DNA of 64,000 nt from Aphidius gifuensis (taxonomy: Eukaryota > Arthropoda > Insecta > Hymenoptera > Braconidae), in assembly GCF_014905175.1 (NCBI RefSeq), contig NC_057790.1, positions 11,310,469 to 11,374,468 on the forward strand, written 5' to 3'. Shown in pieces: positions 22,590 through 34,428 of this stretch. Numbering within the stretch: the first letter of the stretch is position 1; each line of letters starts with the position of its first letter. The notes under the pieces were generated by a model. It saw only the letters and a program-made list of their open reading frames with translations. It had not been told where the DNA came from and searched no databases. A program made the position numbers and the translations under genes.

Positions 22590-23530
22590 GAATGAATGAA
22601 TTCACTGAAGTTACACAAATATTTATAACACTTCATGATATATGTAATACACATACATTATTATTAAAATATGATATTAGACCAAGTGAAAATGATGAAA
22701 TTCATGAGTTATTAAATGACATAAGTATTGAATTGCCAATAAGTATTTATTCACTTGCTGGATAATCTGATAAATCATGCTCCATTAATACAAGTGAAGA
22801 AATTAATCTTGATTTAACAAGCAAATATCATCAACTTAAATATTATTAGAACATTCATTAGAAAAAGAATATAATTTAAAACATGATAAACCATCAGAAC
22901 TTGTTGTAAATGACTCAATAATATCAAAAAAATAACAATTGATTATTCTATAAAATTAGATGATAATTGTCCAAAAATATATACTTGGATCTGTTCTTGA
23001 TAAATTTATATCAAATAATAAATTAATAAATATGGAAACAATGCATGGATTGATGATGAAAAAAAAAAAAAATTGGTACGAAAAATTATCTCATGGTATT
23101 AATAATTTAAAAATTATTGTTACTGAAATATTAGACAGAATTGTACCATCACGTAATTTAATACCATACAGTATATGGCATATAAATTAAAAAATATATT
23201 GAATTATAAAGTTCCAAATTCACAGATAAACATATGCATATATATATATATAATTATTGGTAATTATTTATACTATCATTTCTAAAATGTAGCAATTGTA
23301 TCACCTGATGCATTTAATATTATTCTATTAACAAGTGATCATTTCATAGAAACTAATCAAAGAAATAATCTTGCAAATGTTGCTGAAATATCACAATTTG
23401 CTGTTATTAAAAAAAAACACCACATCATATGTGATTAAATTCATTCAAAATTTTTCCAATCATGCTGTCAAGTTGAAATGACAGAAGTATTGAATTATCA
23501 ATAAGTATCTGTTCACTTGTTGGATTGTTT
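22590..23530 (+). pseudogene. rearranged IQGAP RasGAP-region fragments
   Basis: Plus-strand translations resemble the RasGAP part of IQGAP proteins, cytoskeletal scaffolds that bind Cdc42/Rac. 22593-22765 reads FITLHDICNTHTLLL, then HELLNDISIELP; 23125-23190 reads RIVPSRNLIPY; 23285-23400 reads AIVSPDAFNIILL, then NQRNNLANVAEI. Stops and frameshifts separate the pieces. In IQGAP the PSRNLIPY and PDAF segments precede the HELL segment, but here HELL comes first. A second, diverged copy of the HELL segment's end follows at 23437-23530. A decayed tandem duplication of a gene fragment explains this. No gene symbol is assigned because the source gene is not in the window. Confidence 0.6.
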
Positions 23531-24107
23531 TAATAAATTGTCTAAACAAATAAATATCATCAAATCAAATATCAACAAAAAAAAACAAGACTATGGTATA
23601 GTAATACTTTCTTATTAATTATTTTAAAGTTTGCTTCAACGTATTAATTTTTATAAAAAAAAGTATTTTGAGCTTTCAACTCATTTTTTATAAGTATATT
23701 TTATTAATATAATATTATATAATGGCATGCTGCAGCAATACCATTTAGAAATAAATAATAATTATTATTCTTACACTTTTACTCTTATTTTAAGACTCGC
23801 ATTGCAATACTTTTCTTTGTTAAATTTGAAAATTGACTTGGAGTAGATTACTATGCAATAAAATAACAAAGTAAAAAAAAAAAACTTTCATTCAAGACTC
23901 TACTTGAAATAGTTTTGTGTGATAAACTTTTGTGATATATTTTTTTTTAATTTATGAATCAACTTAGAATAGTAATCATCAATAATTGTTAATAACAATT
24001 AATTAATTGTTATATATTATTGATGTTTTAATAAATCAGATATTTTTTAAATATCTTCTTTAATGATCAATAATATTGTCATTAAAGTTTTTATGTTTCG
24101 TTTTTAG
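23531..24107. other. AT-rich non-coding stretch
   Basis: Nothing recognisable is seen; short inverted A/T repeats near 23985-24025 only. Confidence 0.5.
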
Positions 24108-25161
24108 TTAACGAGAATAAAAAATGTAATTAACACCACCGTTGTTTCCACGACGTCCACGACGTCCACCACGTCTTCCACGTCCACCACGACCATCACG
24201 TCTACCACCATATGGATTGCCCCTATCTAAATTTCCAACACGTTGGTCATTACTGATATTTTGATCGTTTTCGCCACGAAGCAATGTGAAAAACTTTTGG
24301 CGCCACTTTCTGTAAAAAATAATTAATTTCAAAGTTCAAGTTTTTATTCAATTTTTTTTTTAAATTATTTTTTTCTGTTGTAGCTTACTTTGCTTCTTGT
24401 TTATAAATATCAGAAACATTCGTTTCATCATTATGATCAGTGCCACTTCTTCCAGCAGAACCTCCACCAAAATTACCACCACGTTGACTAGCAGAATTAC
24501 TACCTCCACCTGAATTACCACCACGTCCACTAGAAGTATTGTCAGCACCTCCTCCACCCGAAGTACCACTACGTCCACCAGCAGTATTATTATCACCTCC
24601 TCCAGCAGAATTATTACTTCCATCAGAATTATCACCACCTCCTCCACCCGAATTACCACTACGTCCACCAGCAGTATTACCACCACGTCCACCAGCAGAA
24701 TTATCATTCTGACTGAAAACTGGTTCAGGATCACGAATAATACCCTCGGCAATTTCTTCTTCAATTAATAGTTGTTGTTCAAGTTCTACAGCTTCACGAC
24801 GAGCTGCTAGCCGTTGCAAACGTCTAGCTTTGTGTTCTTCAGCTCTTTTGCGTTCTACTAGGTTACGCTGATTGTCATTCATCATGTTGTGCTATCAATT
24901 GAAACACAAGTAATTAATTTTTTTCAATCCATTGTTTTAATGACTAAAATAGGTTATTTTCTTTTATCTTATTCTACTTTATATAGTAAAACTTACCTTT
25001 AAAATATTATTTTGACTATACGTAATAAACCAATACAAATCACCAATGCTTATTATAAATAATATCAACAACAAATGATTGAGTAGTTTTTCTTTTATTA
25101 ACAATAACCACTGATAACCACAGATATCTGATGCAATAATAATAATAAAATAACGAGGCAC
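24108..25161 (-). CDS. three-exon gene: hydrophobic N-terminus, Glu/Arg coil, Gly/Ser/Asn repeats, RGG tail
   Basis: Proposed coding exons on the minus strand: 25161-24997, 24891-24389 and 24309-24108. Both introns have GT..AG borders (GTAAGT and GTAAGC donors) and the three pieces join in one frame of 290 codons including the stop, with no lesions. Exon 1 is strongly hydrophobic (LLNHLLLILFIISI). Exon 2 has an Arg/Glu-rich helix, then repeats of the type AGGRSGNSGGG. Exon 3 ends with GRGGRGRRGGRRGRRG, an RGG/RG box typical of RNA-binding proteins. If exon 1 is untranslated, the Met at 24885 would start the protein. Not recognised as a known family. Confidence 0.5.
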
Positions 25162-26225
25162 TATGGATGTTCACAGTACGGCAACAGAACAACGAATGAA
25201 AGATAAAAAATTTATTTATCGGTAACATAGTTTTTTTTTTTATCTTCTGAAACAACCACCAAAATTTAAACAGCTTTTTTTTAAAAAATTGCTTTTAGAT
25301 TTAGATTGCTTTTAGACTTTTAGAATTACTTTAAAAAACCTTTTTTCTAATTTTTTTTTATATAAAATTTTGAATAATATTTTTTTTCCATTAATGAAAG
25401 AACAAAAAACAGTGATCATGATAAAAAGATTGATAAAAAATTATCAAAAAAAATTAGGTATACTTTTTTTTTTTTTTTTTGTTGATATAAAATATATTAT
25501 TATCAAGACATGAAAAAATAAAGAAAAAAAACAAAGTTAATACATGTGTATATTTAATTTATAAAAATAAAAATAATTAAAAAGTTAATACATGTTTATA
25601 TTTAATTTATAAAAATAAAAATAAATAAAAAAAAATCCCACCTACGTAATATTGCAATAATTATTATATAAAAAAAAAAAAAACCAAAAAAAAAAATCTT
25701 TTGATAATCAACAATACAAATATTAAACACCTACGTAAAAAATACGGTTCATCTGTGTGAGTGAGTTGTACTGAGCACGGCTGCCAACTTCGTGCAACTA
25801 ATCTGTCTCAATGTAATTTTGACAGATCCCAATGTTAATCGGTTCTGTGACTCCGAAAATAAAATTTTGTATTCAATCATCAATATCTCTGTCAATTTTT
25901 AAGATATCGCGTTCAAATTTGCGTCAAATTGTAGATAAAATTAAAATGAAACTTTAAATTAGTCGGTGGAAGTTAATCAGATGGATAGTTTAAGAGTTAT
26001 TAATTTTTTAAAAAAAAAGACAAAATGACAAATTTGATATTTTTAGCATTTACGGCTTTAATAATTGCTTTTTAAAAAAACGAAAATATACGAATTGTAG
26101 GTATGAAGAATACGCTTCTTTTGATCATAATATGAAGTCTCTAGGTCTATTGGCTAAGGAGCTACGACACTTTTTTTTTTTTCTTAGACAAATTCAATAC
26201 GTAGGCGACGCGAAGCGTCCCACCG
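25162..26225. other. AT-rich non-coding stretch upstream of the RGG gene
   Basis: Long A and T runs and a duplicated TTAATACATGT..ATATTTAATTTATAAAAATAAAAATAA block (about 25538-25622). Around 25741-25860 the sequence is less AT-rich and could contain the promoter of the upstream-facing gene, but no clear TATA box was assigned. Confidence 0.4.
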
Positions 26226-26233
26226 TAAAAATT

Positions 26234-26332
26234 AAAAATCACTCTATTCCAGCTAATTTCACAATAAACAAAAAAAATAATAACAAAATAAAAACCTTTC
26301 AGTGTGAAGTTAGCTGAAATGAAGTGATTTTT
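26234..26332. repeat. short foldback element
   Basis: Arms of about 30 bp (26234-26263 and 26303-26332) read AAAAATCACTCTATTCCAGC and its near complement, enclosing about 40 A-rich bases. Confidence 0.7.
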
Positions 26333-26643
26333 TTAAATAGGATAACACACAATCCCTAATTTTTTTATAATTTTTTTGTCGGTGGTTTTTATAATTAATT
26401 AATAAAGTTGACATTTTTCAAGGAGGTTATACATAGGCTTTTATGGCCAGCCGAGTACACTTCACACAAACCTGGTTAGAAACTATATGAAAAAATACAG
26501 AGACTATTTCGAAAAACTGATATATTATAAAATGAAAAAAGACGAAAATTTTGATCCGTATATGAAAAAATTTTTGTTGGTGAGTTTTTTTAATAAATAA
26601 AAATAGACCCGAAAAATAAGAATTTTGACGTTTATTGGTTAAT

Positions 26644-27303
26644 TTAATGTTGATGAGGTAAAGTGTTGGACTTATGTCTGGATTTGATAACATAAAATCC
26701 ATTTACCTCTCTTATACAAAGGTCAGTTTTCCGAGTAGCCAAACGTTGATTTATCATGGTTTTTATTTGTTGGTAATTTTCCTGTTGCATAACAGTTTTG
26801 TCTTTGGTGAAGACTGCATTCGCCAACTGATCCAACTGAGGCTTTGATTTAAGCTTAATTAGTTCCTGTAACAACATATAGCTGTCAGCAGGGTTGTTAC
26901 AAATTAGCTTAAGGGTTAGCTTAGGGTTACTAGAAGTATCAATTTCAAAAACTCTCATGACTCTGATATTATCAGTAGCATTGATAATAGGTGCAGAGCC
27001 AGTAGAGTGAATGAGTTGACGAACATTACGATAATCATCAGCTTGACGTTCAGCAGCAGTTGGTGATTGGGAATCAGTAAAATTGAAGATAAGTAAATTG
27101 TTGTTACGCTGGATTCTATCCTTAATCTCAGAGATAGTTAACTTCATGTTATTTTGAAGGTCATGGGAAACGTAAGCAATATTATTACGGTTAGCAGATA
27201 CTGATTGCTGTAGCTCACCAGTTGCATCACGATATAGTATATGAGAAATGGCGCCACTGATAATGAAATGAAAAAATGGAGACAGGTGGTCAGATGATCC
27301 CAC
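26644..27303 (-). pseudogene. LINE ORF1-like fragment
   Basis: A 219-residue frame. The middle has IKDRIQRNNNLLIFNFTD, matching the start of the RRM-like domain of L1/CR1-group ORF1 proteins; later segments NPKLTLKLICNNPADSYMLL and INQRLATRKTDLCIREVNG fit its end. ORF1 proteins bind their own RNA as chaperones. The N-terminal 40 residues look unrelated and may be read-through into flanking DNA. No ORF2 (endonuclease/RT) follows, so the copy is truncated. Confidence 0.6.
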
Positions 27304-27317
27304 TTCCCAGGGAAAAA

Positions 27318-27545
27318 TCTTCAGATCAGATCAGATCTAATTTGATCTAATTTGATCTGGCTCAGATAAGATTTGATCTGATCAGATCTGGGTACAGATC
27401 AAATCTTATCTGACCAGATCTGACTAGATCAAACTTGATCTGCGCCCAGATCAAATCTTATATGACCAGATCAAACTTGATCTGTTGAGATCTGACTAGA
27501 TCTAGTTTGATAAAACTTGATCTGCACTTGGATCAAACTAGATCA
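27318..27545. repeat. GATC-rich palindromic repeat cluster
   Basis: In about 230 bases GATC occurs more than twenty times, in phrases such as AGATCTGATC, CAGATCAAATCTTATCTGA and TTGATCTGG and their complements, so the block can fold in many ways. Two more copies (CAGATCAAGTCAGATCAAGC) lie at 27791-27811. Origin unknown. Confidence 0.8.
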
Positions 27546-27591
27546 CGGGAGAATAAATGTTTAAGAAGACAAATTTTTCTTACGTTTTATA

Positions 27592-27663
27592 ATCACTGCG
27601 GTGGTTAAGTAGGTAAGGCTCTGGAATTTCACACCAGAATCATTGAGTTCAGGTCCGAGTGAT
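27592..27663 (+). repeat. tRNA-Glu-like remnant
   Basis: A 72-nt block with a perfect acceptor end pairing ATCACT/AGTGAT, an A-box-like TGGTTAAGTAGGTAAGGC, an anticodon arm TCTGG-AATTTCACA-CCAGA that contains TTC but has a 9-base loop, and a B-box-like GAGTTCAGGTCC. The loop size and changed T loop argue for a decayed tRNA-Glu copy rather than a functional gene. Confidence 0.45.
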
Positions 27664-28051
27664 GTCAATTATTTATCGTAAAAATATAGAATTTTTAATT
27701 GTATTTCATTAAAACTATAAGAAGAAAAACCATATTTTCAATCGATTGACTAATTCGAAATTATTTTTATTAAATTAATAAATTTTTATCCAGATCAAGT
27801 CAGATCAAGCCAGTATAATAATGATGATGGTAAATGAGTAAAGAACATATGTATACTGTTTTATCTTTCCACGGATATGACTGATGTACACTGTTTTAAC
27901 ACTCGACAAGATTATTCTAATTTGAATTTGAATGTCACAATTTAGAGTAACAAGAAGCACATGTTATTCAAACACTAATTAACAATAAATTCATTTTTTT
28001 TAACTAGAGAATTATATAAATATATGTCTATGAGTAAAATCACACATTATT
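27664..28051. other. AT-rich non-coding flank of the copia element
   Basis: No gene is seen. Contains the target site TTATT at 28047-28051. Confidence 0.6.
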
Positions 28052-28343
28052 TGTTGGTTATGTGAGGGTAGATCATAAATAATAACAAGTACAATTTAAT
28101 ATTATTGGTTACGTTTATTTAATTAGCAGTCAGACAATATATAATGCGAGGCAAGAGTGTAAAGTGCACGGCGGCCGGAACTGGAATGAGTATATTATAT
28201 AGGGGTGCATATAGTGTGTGTGTAGTGTATGGTTGTGTATGTTTGTTTAGTGTCAGCCTGTAAGTTAAGATTTGTGTCCGGTAGTGTAGCAATTGTAAAT
28301 ATATTTAGTCAGGGACGTGTCATCAGACTTTGTATCTCCAACA
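28052..28343 (-). repeat. 3' LTR of copia element
   Basis: 292 bp, TG...CA ends. In element orientation it carries a CTATATAATA TATA-like box (plus strand about 28188-28197). Preceded in element direction by the polypurine tract GAGAGGAGG (28344-28353). Confidence 0.95.
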
Positions 28344-28378
28344 CCTCCTCTCAAAGATGATGACGTAGAACCTGTTGT

Positions 28379-30915
28379 TTACGTTATTTGTAGACCAAGT
28401 CCTTGGCTGCAACTTGTCAGTTTTGTGGATGTTAACCCTTTAGTTAACATGTCTGCTGGCATCTTATCAGTTGATAGGTATGATGGTGTTACTCGCCCTT
28501 GTTCATAGACGTCTCTGATGAAATGATGTCTAATGTCAATATGTTTAGTGCGAGAATGATATGCTTGGCTAAATACAAGTTTTTGAGCACTTTGATTGTC
28601 ATTGTAAATAGTTGTATGTTCTATTAACATACCAATCTGACGAAATAGCTCTTGCAAGTATAACGCTTCTCTGGTTGACTCTGATGTTTCATATATTCAG
28701 CTTCAGTGCTAGATAAAGCGATAGTTCTTTGCTTTCTTGATTCCCATGATATACTGGCACCAGCCAATATGAAAGCATATCCAGTATATGATTTTCTATC
28801 ATTTCTGTCACCTGCCCAATCAGCATCAGCAACACCATATAATTGTTTACCAGTTCTTTTATATACAAGCTTGGTATCTATACTGCCTTTTAAATATCTG
28901 AGAACTCTTTTTGCTGCTTTCCAATGTTCAGATGAGTAACATGAGTTAAAATTGACTAAGATAGCTTACTGCATATGAGATGTCTGGCCTGGTAGAAATG
29001 GCTAAATACATCAGAGCTCCAATGAGTTGCCTGTATGGAAATCTTTGGAGTTCATCATTATTTATATTCTTTGGTTTCTCTAAGTTGCAGTTAGCCTCGA
29101 TAGGAGTCAAGACTGGCTTGCAGTTTGACATATCAAATCTTTCAAGAATATCCTCTATGTATTTCTTCTGATTTAATTGTACTACATCATTTACTTTAGG
29201 CCTGCTAAATTCTATACCTACATCGTTTTACTTCACCAAGATTTTTCATTTCAAAAACTTTGAGTGACGATTTGATTTCATTTTATCCATGTAATATTAG
29301 CAGTAGATGCAATGAGCATGTCATCCACATATATTAATATTATCATGATGTCGTGTTTGTCTCTGGCGACAAACATGCATGGATCCTGAGTAAGCTGTTG
29401 TAGACCTAATTTCTTCAATTCAGTTACCAGTTTCCTATTCCATTGAACTCCAGCCTGTTTAAGTCCGTATAATGCTTTTCTTAATAAACAGACTTTGTTG
29501 TTCTCATTATGGAGTTCATTTTTCCAATTTTCTGCTGTTTCTAAAATGCGTGTGTCTGACATGACCTGCCTACTCGATCCGACAGGTTTGCCTGACAACA
29601 TTTTAGTCAGCATATCTTCAAGCCCTTCAGGGACTTTCATGTAAACTTTCTCATTCAAGTCACCATTCAGGTAGGCTGTTACGACATCCATTTGATGTAT
29701 CATGAGTCCAAATTCTGCTGCTAGTGCAGCCATGACTCTTATTGAAGTGAGTCTTGCAACTGGTGAGAATGTTTCAAAATAATCTTCACCTGATTTTTGA
29801 GAGCATCCTTTAGCTACTAATCTGACTTTCTTTTTGCCAGAAATTGAGCCAGGAATTTCTTTTGTCTTGAAGACGTATCTATTGCCAATAGCTTTTCTGT
29901 CTTTTGGTTTTGGTACAATATCCCATGTTTTGTTTTTAATTTGAGATAGTAATTCATTTTCGATTGCTTGTTGCCATTCTTCGGCATCATCAGAATTTTT
30001 GGCATCTTGAATTGTAATTGGGTCTTCAGTTAGGTTTGCAATTTCATCAGCTGTTAGTTCATTTGGTAGCTCATCTTCAGAGTCATCTACAATTTCTATT
30101 GTATTGTTTCTTATTTGTTGATATATTTTTCTAGGTCTACCTTTACCACCTGTTCTCAATATAGTTGGTCTACCACGACCTCTTATTGATGTATTATTTG
30201 GTCTATCTGGTAGATTTTCTCTAATAGGTGTTTCTGGAGCTAGTTGGAAATCATCAATGGATTCATTGTCTGAAATATATTCATTATTAATTGATGGTTC
30301 ATTATTAATTATTTTGAAGGAATTCGATGGTGGATTTTGGTTCACCATGTCCCCACCTTCACCTAGAATTTCTTCATACATATTATTATAATACTTATCG
30401 TTCATGAATTTTGCACTGCGGCATATTATTATTTTTCGAGTTTCTGGATTCCAGACTCTGTATGCTTTTGATGTATCTGAATATCCAACAAATACACATT
30501 TGTTTGCTCGTGAATCAAATTTGCCTTTGTTTATTTTGTTATCTAAGGCATATACTGTTGTCCCAAAAATTTGAAAATGGTCAACGTTTGGAATTTTATT
30601 TGTCCACAGCTCGTGAGGCGTTTTGCCATTTAAAGGTTTTGTTGGACATCTGTTACGAATATAATTGGCTGTATTGATTGCTTCAGCCCAAAATGTACCT
30701 GGTATTTCAGCATGTCGCACCATGCACCTTGCCATTTCATCCAGGGTTCTATTTTTTCTTTCAGCTACGCCATTTTGTTGTGGTGTGTATGGTACAGTTA
30801 ACCTCCTCTTAATTCCATTTTCTTGTAGGAATTTATCAAAGTTTGAATTGCAGTATTCTCGACCATTATCTGTCTGTAACATTTTAATTTTCTTGCCAGT
30901 AAAATTTTCAACCAT
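28379..30915 (-). pseudogene. copia pol C-terminal part: integrase, reverse transcriptase, RNase H
   Basis: 29278-30915 reads integrase core (LQTDNGREYCNSNF, PYTPQQNGVAERKN), then RT (ETFSPVARLTSIRVM, MDVVTAYLNGDL, ALYGLKQAGVQWN and the catalytic YVDD near 29318-29332). RT finger and RNase H parts continue at 28946-29131 (FPYRQLIGALMYLAISTRPD) and 28379-28657 (YNDNQSAQKLVFS, RTKHIDIRHHFIR) but in shifted frames, with breaks near 29230-29278, 28920-28950 and 28660-28690. Makes cDNA and integrates it in an intact element. Confidence 0.9.
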
Positions 30916-31077
30916 AGATTTATATATTTCAAATTTTTCTAACGCTTCATTTTTATGTTTTAAAAAGTATACTTCACCCCATCTTGAGTAGTCATCTATG
31001 AAGGTGATGAAGAATCTGTGTCCACTGTGAGAAGGGCATCGAACTGGACCGCTTACGTCACTGTGGACTATTTCTAG

Positions 31078-32674
31078 TCAATCTGTTGTCCTCCCGTCAT
31101 TGGATTTTGGAAATGGTTGATTGACAGCTTTTTCTTGAGCGCACACTTCACAGTTTTTAATTTCTTGAAGTGATTTTGGTGTATTTAATATTCCTTGTTT
31201 ACACATGAGCTTTATATCTTTTTCGTTGACATGGCCTAGACGATGATGCCATTTTTCAAAGTCATTTTTGGAATTAAATTCGGCAAGATTTGCAGCGTTT
31301 TGGCTCTCTTGAATATAATATAGATTGCCAATTCGCTTTGCTGTTATCAGTACATTATCATTTATGTCAGATATTGTCGCTTTTTCTTTTTCAAAGAGGA
31401 TTTTATAATTTTTATCTGTCATTTTTGACACTGACAGTAAATTAGTTCTTAAATCATTCACATATAAAACACGATCTAATTTCACTGTCTTTTGTTTATT
31501 ACCATCATTAATATTTATTTTAATTTCACCAACACCACTTATTTTTGTTGAATCATTATTGGCAAGGCTTAATTTTAAATTTGCTTTTTCAATTTGTTTA
31601 AATAGCTTATTGTTTGCAGTGATATGTGATGTACTGCCACTATCTAAGCACCATAAATTTTTATCATTTGATTTGTTAGCATTGTTTACATAATTCATTA
31701 ATGCGATTTCTTCATTTGTTTGAGCACTTGCAGCGAGTTCAATATTTTCATCGTATTCATCTTCTTCTTTTTCTTCTGCATAATTTGCATGTTTATAAAT
31801 ATTTTTCGAATAGCAATCTTTTGCATGGTGATTGTAACCATTGCACCTTTCACAGCGTATTGTATTGCTTGACTTTCTGTCAAAACTTTTGTTATTGTTG
31901 TTGTGCGGGGTCCATCTTCTCTGTCCATTCGTTCCCCCACCTCTGTTGTTATTGTTATACCGGTCATCTGTTTCTGTGTGTGACGGCGGTTTATGTGCAG
32001 GTCGTTTTCCACCTCGAGAAAACGAGTTTCGATTGCTCGGGCCTTTTCGGCCAAACGAAGATTTTGCGTACATGGCTCTCTGACCTTGACTGTTTCCACT
32101 ATTTTCTGTAATAGATTTTCTTGCATCTGACTCTTCTAGAAGTTTCGAGCGCAGATCTTGCAATGATGGAAAAGTCTCTCTAGTCATAATTATCATTCTA
32201 AAATTTTCAAATTCTTCAGGCAAACTATTTAATAAAAACATGGCCAAAATTTCATCTGTTACTTCCAAATTTATTTGTTTGGATTTATTAACAAGATCAA
32301 AGTATTCATTAATATTATCTCGGATGCTTTTTGCGCTATCCATTTTAAAACGAGTAAGCATGGCAAGTAAAGTCACTCTATTTATTGGTGCACTTGACTG
32401 ATGCTCATTTTTAATTTTGTCCCATAATTCTTTGGACGTATTTGTAGAATTAATACTTTGTAATTCGCTAGCTGAAACGGCTAGGATTATTTCGCATCTG
32501 GCCAGTTTATCTTTTTTGATTCCAATCATCACATTCTGTTGGAGGTTTTGTTTTAACGCCTGATACGATATCCCAGAGATCCAATTTATATAAATATGAT
32601 TCCATCCGGACTTTCCATATTTCATAATTATCATGTTTTAATGGATCAATTGAGATAACGTGAGCTTTCGCCAT
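31078..32674 (-). pseudogene. copia gag, protease and pre-integrase region
   Basis: The natural Met is at 32674-32672 (MAKAHVISIDPL). An A-run frameshift near 32510 switches to the long frame, which holds a UBN2-type gag domain (WDKIKNEHQS, LPEEFENFRMII), a CCHC zinc knuckle CERCNGYNHHAKDC, the aspartic protease motif LDSGSTSHI, and a pre-integrase HHCC zinc site (WHHRLGHVN ... CEVCAQEK). A TGA at 31080-31078 then interrupts the frame just before the integrase core, where a Trp codon would fit. Confidence 0.9.
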
Positions 32675-32819
32675 TGTCACTAATTTTTATATATATATGC
32701 ACTCACTGTTCACACGCGGTTTCTGATGCAATAGACGCTACACGTTTTCACTAGACGCGTTGTACGTTAAACGAGAAAATTTATTTAAATGCTTGTTATT
32801 TAATTTTAGGCTAAATGCC

Positions 32820-32832
32820 TGGGCCCATAACC
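32820..32832 (-). other. copia primer-binding site (initiator tRNA-Met half)
   Basis: Read on the element strand, GGTTATGGGCCCA follows directly after the 5' LTR. It is complementary to the anticodon stem-loop region TGGGCCCATAACC of eukaryotic initiator tRNA-Met, the primer type described for Drosophila copia, not to a tRNA 3' end. Confidence 0.85.
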
Positions 32833-33124
32833 TGTTGGTTATGTGAGGGTAGATCATAAATAATAACAAGTACAATTTAATATTATTGGTTACGTTTATT
32901 TAATTAGCAGTCAGACAATATATAATGCGAGGCAAGAGTGTAAAGTGCACGGCGGCCGGAACTGGAATGAGTATATTATATAGGGGTGCATATAGTGTGT
33001 GTGTAGTGTATGGTTGTGTATGTTTGTTTAGTGTCAGCCTGTAAGTTAAGATTTGTGTCCGGTAGTGTAGCAATTGTAAATATATTTAGTCAGGGACGTG
33101 TCATCAGACTTTGTATCTCCAACA
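32833..33124 (-). repeat. 5' LTR of copia element
   Basis: 292 bp and identical by eye to the LTR at 28052-28343. It contains the same TATA-like box and would promote element transcription towards lower coordinates. Confidence 0.95.
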
Positions 33125-33129
33125 TTATT

Positions 33130-34428
33130 AGATGAATCTAATTAATTTTCAAGTCAATAAACTATTCACTTAATGAAGGAAGTTGATTTGGAGGCTAGGT
33201 TGCTAAGTAAAAAATAAGAAATTTAATTGAACTGTAAAGCAATGATTTTATCACAGAAAATTTAATTGACTATTTATTATGACTTATCACTTGTTTGGTT
33301 TGAACTATTAGATCAAATTTAAGACTTAATATTTGATTATCAATGAAATTTTATAATATACTCATGCCAAGTAAGTAGCTCAAGCCGTTATACCAGCACG
33401 AGCGCCACACGGCAAAAAAAATTATGACATAAAGTTATTTTATTGAGTAGTCGGTTGATTTTATTCAAGAAGCCATCTTCTGAAAGTAAGGCAGTTCAGT
33501 CATGAATCAAAATAGTGGTGTCTTGTATTAAATTATTAATTTGTAATAATATATTTGTATTAATTTTTCAATACAATACTTCTGGAGTAATTAATTCAAG
33601 AAATTTTTCTTTGATACAAGAGTATTACGCTTATCGAATACAATTCAAGGTTCAATTTGAATCGAATATTCAATAATTCAGAAAAATTTACGGTTTTAAT
33701 TGAGAATTTTTTTTTTTTTTTTTCTATTGAGACATCTTTTTCATAATTTAATATCAAAAATTTCCAAGAACAAAAATTCTATCGAACAGAAGTTTTTTTT
33801 TCAGTGAATGAAAAAATTGCTCGACAGTTGCTACGCCTCTTCACTAACTGAAGAAAATCATGAGAGTACATGTGAATCTAATGATTGATCAAATTTCCAA
33901 TAAGTTCATGATTTTACTTCAGAGATTTTGTTGCACGTGAATCGAAAGGATTTTTTTTTTCATATTGAGGTTCAAAATATCAAGCCGACTAAATCGATAT
34001 CGAATTTTCACGAACTGTTTACCAAGTCTAATTACGTACATAGTGATCAGCTGAAAGCCTCTTCGAGTGTTAATCAATCAACTCTCACTAATGATATGTA
34101 ATCTTAACCAAAAGCAAATAAATGATCAAAGTGACCGTCCATACGGGAAGCACCTCTAGAGGATTACCTCTGAAAATCAACGAAATAATAAATTATGTTA
34201 CAATATATATAAATTATACGTATGATATCGATAATGAGTCGATTCAATGTTAATTTTACAAATCAATTCGATTATTATGATATAACTTTAGTTATGCTTA
34301 TCGATTTATTTTGTACTATATAAATTTTATAATGATTTTTTTTCGTTATACATTTACGCTGTCTACCAGTAACCCAATAAAAAATTATAACCAGTCTATG
34401 TATTTTTAAATGATTGTTGAATTTTTAG
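33130..34428. other. AT-rich non-coding stretch, probably intron or 5' flank of sarcoglycan gene
   Basis: No open frame of note. The last bases before 34429 form a splice acceptor (T-rich then TTTTTAG). Confidence 0.55.

Larger units (their letters stand above)
28052..33124 (-). mobile_element. Ty1/copia LTR retrotransposon, full length
   Basis: Two 292-bp LTRs (28052-28343 and 32833-33124), identical by eye, begin TGTTGG and end CCAACA. The 5-bp target TTATT is duplicated at 28047-28051 and 33125-33129. On the minus strand the domain order is gag, protease, integrase, RT, RNase H, the copia order. A primer-binding site and polypurine tract lie at the correct LTR edges. The single reading frame is interrupted by at least five lesions, so this copy cannot make an intact polyprotein. 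Confidence 0.97.

Noticed and set aside
24360..24764. 134-codon Val/Ile-rich minus-strand frame
   Set aside because: Frame-shifted reading of the Gly/Ser/Asn repeat exon of the three-exon gene.
31701..32111. Cys/His/Leu-rich plus-strand frames of 80 to 136 codons
   Set aside because: They are the antisense of the copia gag and zinc-knuckle region and have no independent support.
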